A stretch of 64,000 nt of DNA, taken from contig CAWBSY010000023.1 in assembly GCA_963791575.1 (NCBI GenBank), forward strand, positions 56,911 to 120,910, read 5' to 3'. Source of the stretch: JAOAPG01 sp963791575 (GTDB taxonomy: Bacteria > Acidobacteriota > Terriglobia > Terriglobales > Acidobacteriaceae). Under the pieces are notes generated by a model. It had not been told where the DNA came from, did not search any database, and was given only the letters and a program-made list of their open reading frames with translations. This document shows, one piece after another, positions 63,324 through 64,000 of the stretch (its first letter is position 1; every line of letters begins with the position of its first letter). A program made the translations under genes and the position numbers.

Positions 63324-64000
63324 GTGCCCACTGGTTGCAAACCATGTCTTGCCGCTCTTGTCATTCTGATACTTGCCGGAACCCTAACCCAAGGTCAGCA
63401 GTCAAAAAATCAGATTGCAGTTGCCCCGACCTCGTCACTGGCCCCCACAGTGATTGACCAACTTTGGCAGAAAGCCAGTCGAAAGTACGACAGACCGCGA
63501 GCAGAACTCGTTCGGCAGGTGGACCAACAAGCTAACGACGGCCCCTTTCGTCCCGATTGGCAGTCGCTGTCCAGTTATCAGGTTCCTGATTGGTACAAAG
63601 ACGCAAAGTTCGGCATATTCATTCACTGGGGTCTCTATTCTGTGCCTGCATTTGGAAACGAATGGTATCCGCGCAACATGTACGTAGAGGGTTCTGAAGT
63701 GAATAAGCATCACCTCTCCACCTATGGTCCGCTTACAAAGGTCGGGTATAAGGATTTTATTCCCATGTTCAAAGCCGAACGCTACGATCCCCAGAATTGG
63801 GCACGTCTATTCAAGCAAGCTGGGGCAAAATATGTAGTGCCCGTTTTTGAGCATCACGACGGTTTCGCGATGTACGACAGTGGGCTTTCCGACTGGACTG
63901 CAGCGGCGATGGGTCCACATCGTGATCTCGCTGGAGAGCTCGCCGAAGCAGTTCGTTCCGAGGGGTTGCATCTTGGAGCTGCCACCCACCGCATCGAGCA
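63324..64000 (+). CDS. GH29 alpha-L-fucosidase, secreted (partial, runs off the window)
   Basis: First about 226 residues of a secreted glycosidase. Signal peptide (CKPCLAALVILILAGTLTQG), then the GH29 TIM-barrel start DWYKDAKFGIFIHWGLYSVP, GNEWYPRNMY, and FEHHDGFAMYDS, typical of the family with its substrate-binding His-His-Asp. GTG at 63324 has AGGGG about 8 nt upstream. The nucleophile Asp region lies beyond the window. Activity on terminal alpha-fucosyl residues is predicted. Confidence 0.88.
   Translation, partial: MPTGCKPCLAALVILILAGTLTQGQQSKNQIAVAPTSSLAPTVIDQLWQKASRKYDRPRAELVRQVDQQANDGPFRPDWQSLSSYQVPDWYKDAKFGIFIHWGLYSVPAFGNEWYPRNMYVEGSEVNKHHLSTYGPLTKVGYKDFIPMFKAERYDPQNWARLFKQAGAKYVVPVFEHHDGFAMYDSGLSDWTAAAMGPHRDLAGELAEAVRSEGLHLGAATHRIE

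Noticed and set aside
1..64000. CRISPR array or toxin-antitoxin/defence system
   Set aside because: No regularly spaced repeats and no Cas, restriction or toxin-like proteins were seen on either strand.

Overview
The window reads as chromosomal DNA of a soil Acidobacteriota (Terriglobia-like) bacterium. The basis is indirect: three very large Oar-type TonB-dependent receptors with an N-terminal carboxypeptidase-regulatory-like domain, many secreted carbohydrate-active proteins, LacI-type local regulators and moderate GC. No rRNA or other phylogenetic marker is present, so the assignment is an inference.

Layout. (1) 0.2-13.3 kb: a sugar/amino-sugar locus. A LacI repressor and two NagB-family deaminase/isomerase genes run leftwards. 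A Tat-exported Gfo/Idh/MocA oxidoreductase, a TonB receptor, a secreted glycosidase-like/SUMF1 fusion and an MFS transporter run rightwards. (2) 13.3-18.8 kb: a frameshifted DUF2961 (GH172-type) gene, then cupin, sugar-phosphate isomerase/epimerase-like, APC permease and serine-hydrolase genes. (3) 19-36 kb: a LacI-centred regulon with two TonB receptors, a secreted FN3/propeller protein, the LacI gene and a SIS-EamA-alpha-galactosidase operon. Each transcription unit carries a copy of one composite operator. (4) 36.2-38 kb: a second secreted propeller protein (frameshifted) and an SDR remnant. (5) 38.5-48.9 kb: an apparently complete N-methylglutamate pathway operon (mgsABC-mgdBCDA-gmaS), divergent from purU and a GntR regulator, with a GTATAC-type operator between them. 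(6) 48.9-57.8 kb: a decayed mobile region with SUMF1, SDR, LysR and membrane-protein remnants, virB2-virB3-broken virB4, a 384-bp segment bounded by inverted repeats, and a tRNA-Thr(CGT) between two convergent and apparently inactive tyrosine recombinases. (7) 57.8-64 kb: sdhCAB, a TPR-like protein, a lipoprotein hydrolase and the start of a GH29 alpha-L-fucosidase.

How they work together. Outer-membrane receptors import oligosaccharides, secreted or periplasmic hydrolases trim them, MFS/EamA/APC carriers move products inward, and NagB/SIS/isomerase enzymes feed them to central metabolism. Three operator families suggest at least three separate LacI-type circuits. The methylamine operon would convert methylamine through gamma-glutamylmethylamide and N-methylglutamate to glutamate plus a tetrahydrofolate-bound C1 unit; PurU would release THF and formate. 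Three otherwise intact genes (DUF2961, propeller protein 2, mgdC) each carry one apparent extra base, which could be assembly error. The many lesions in the mobile region look like real decay.
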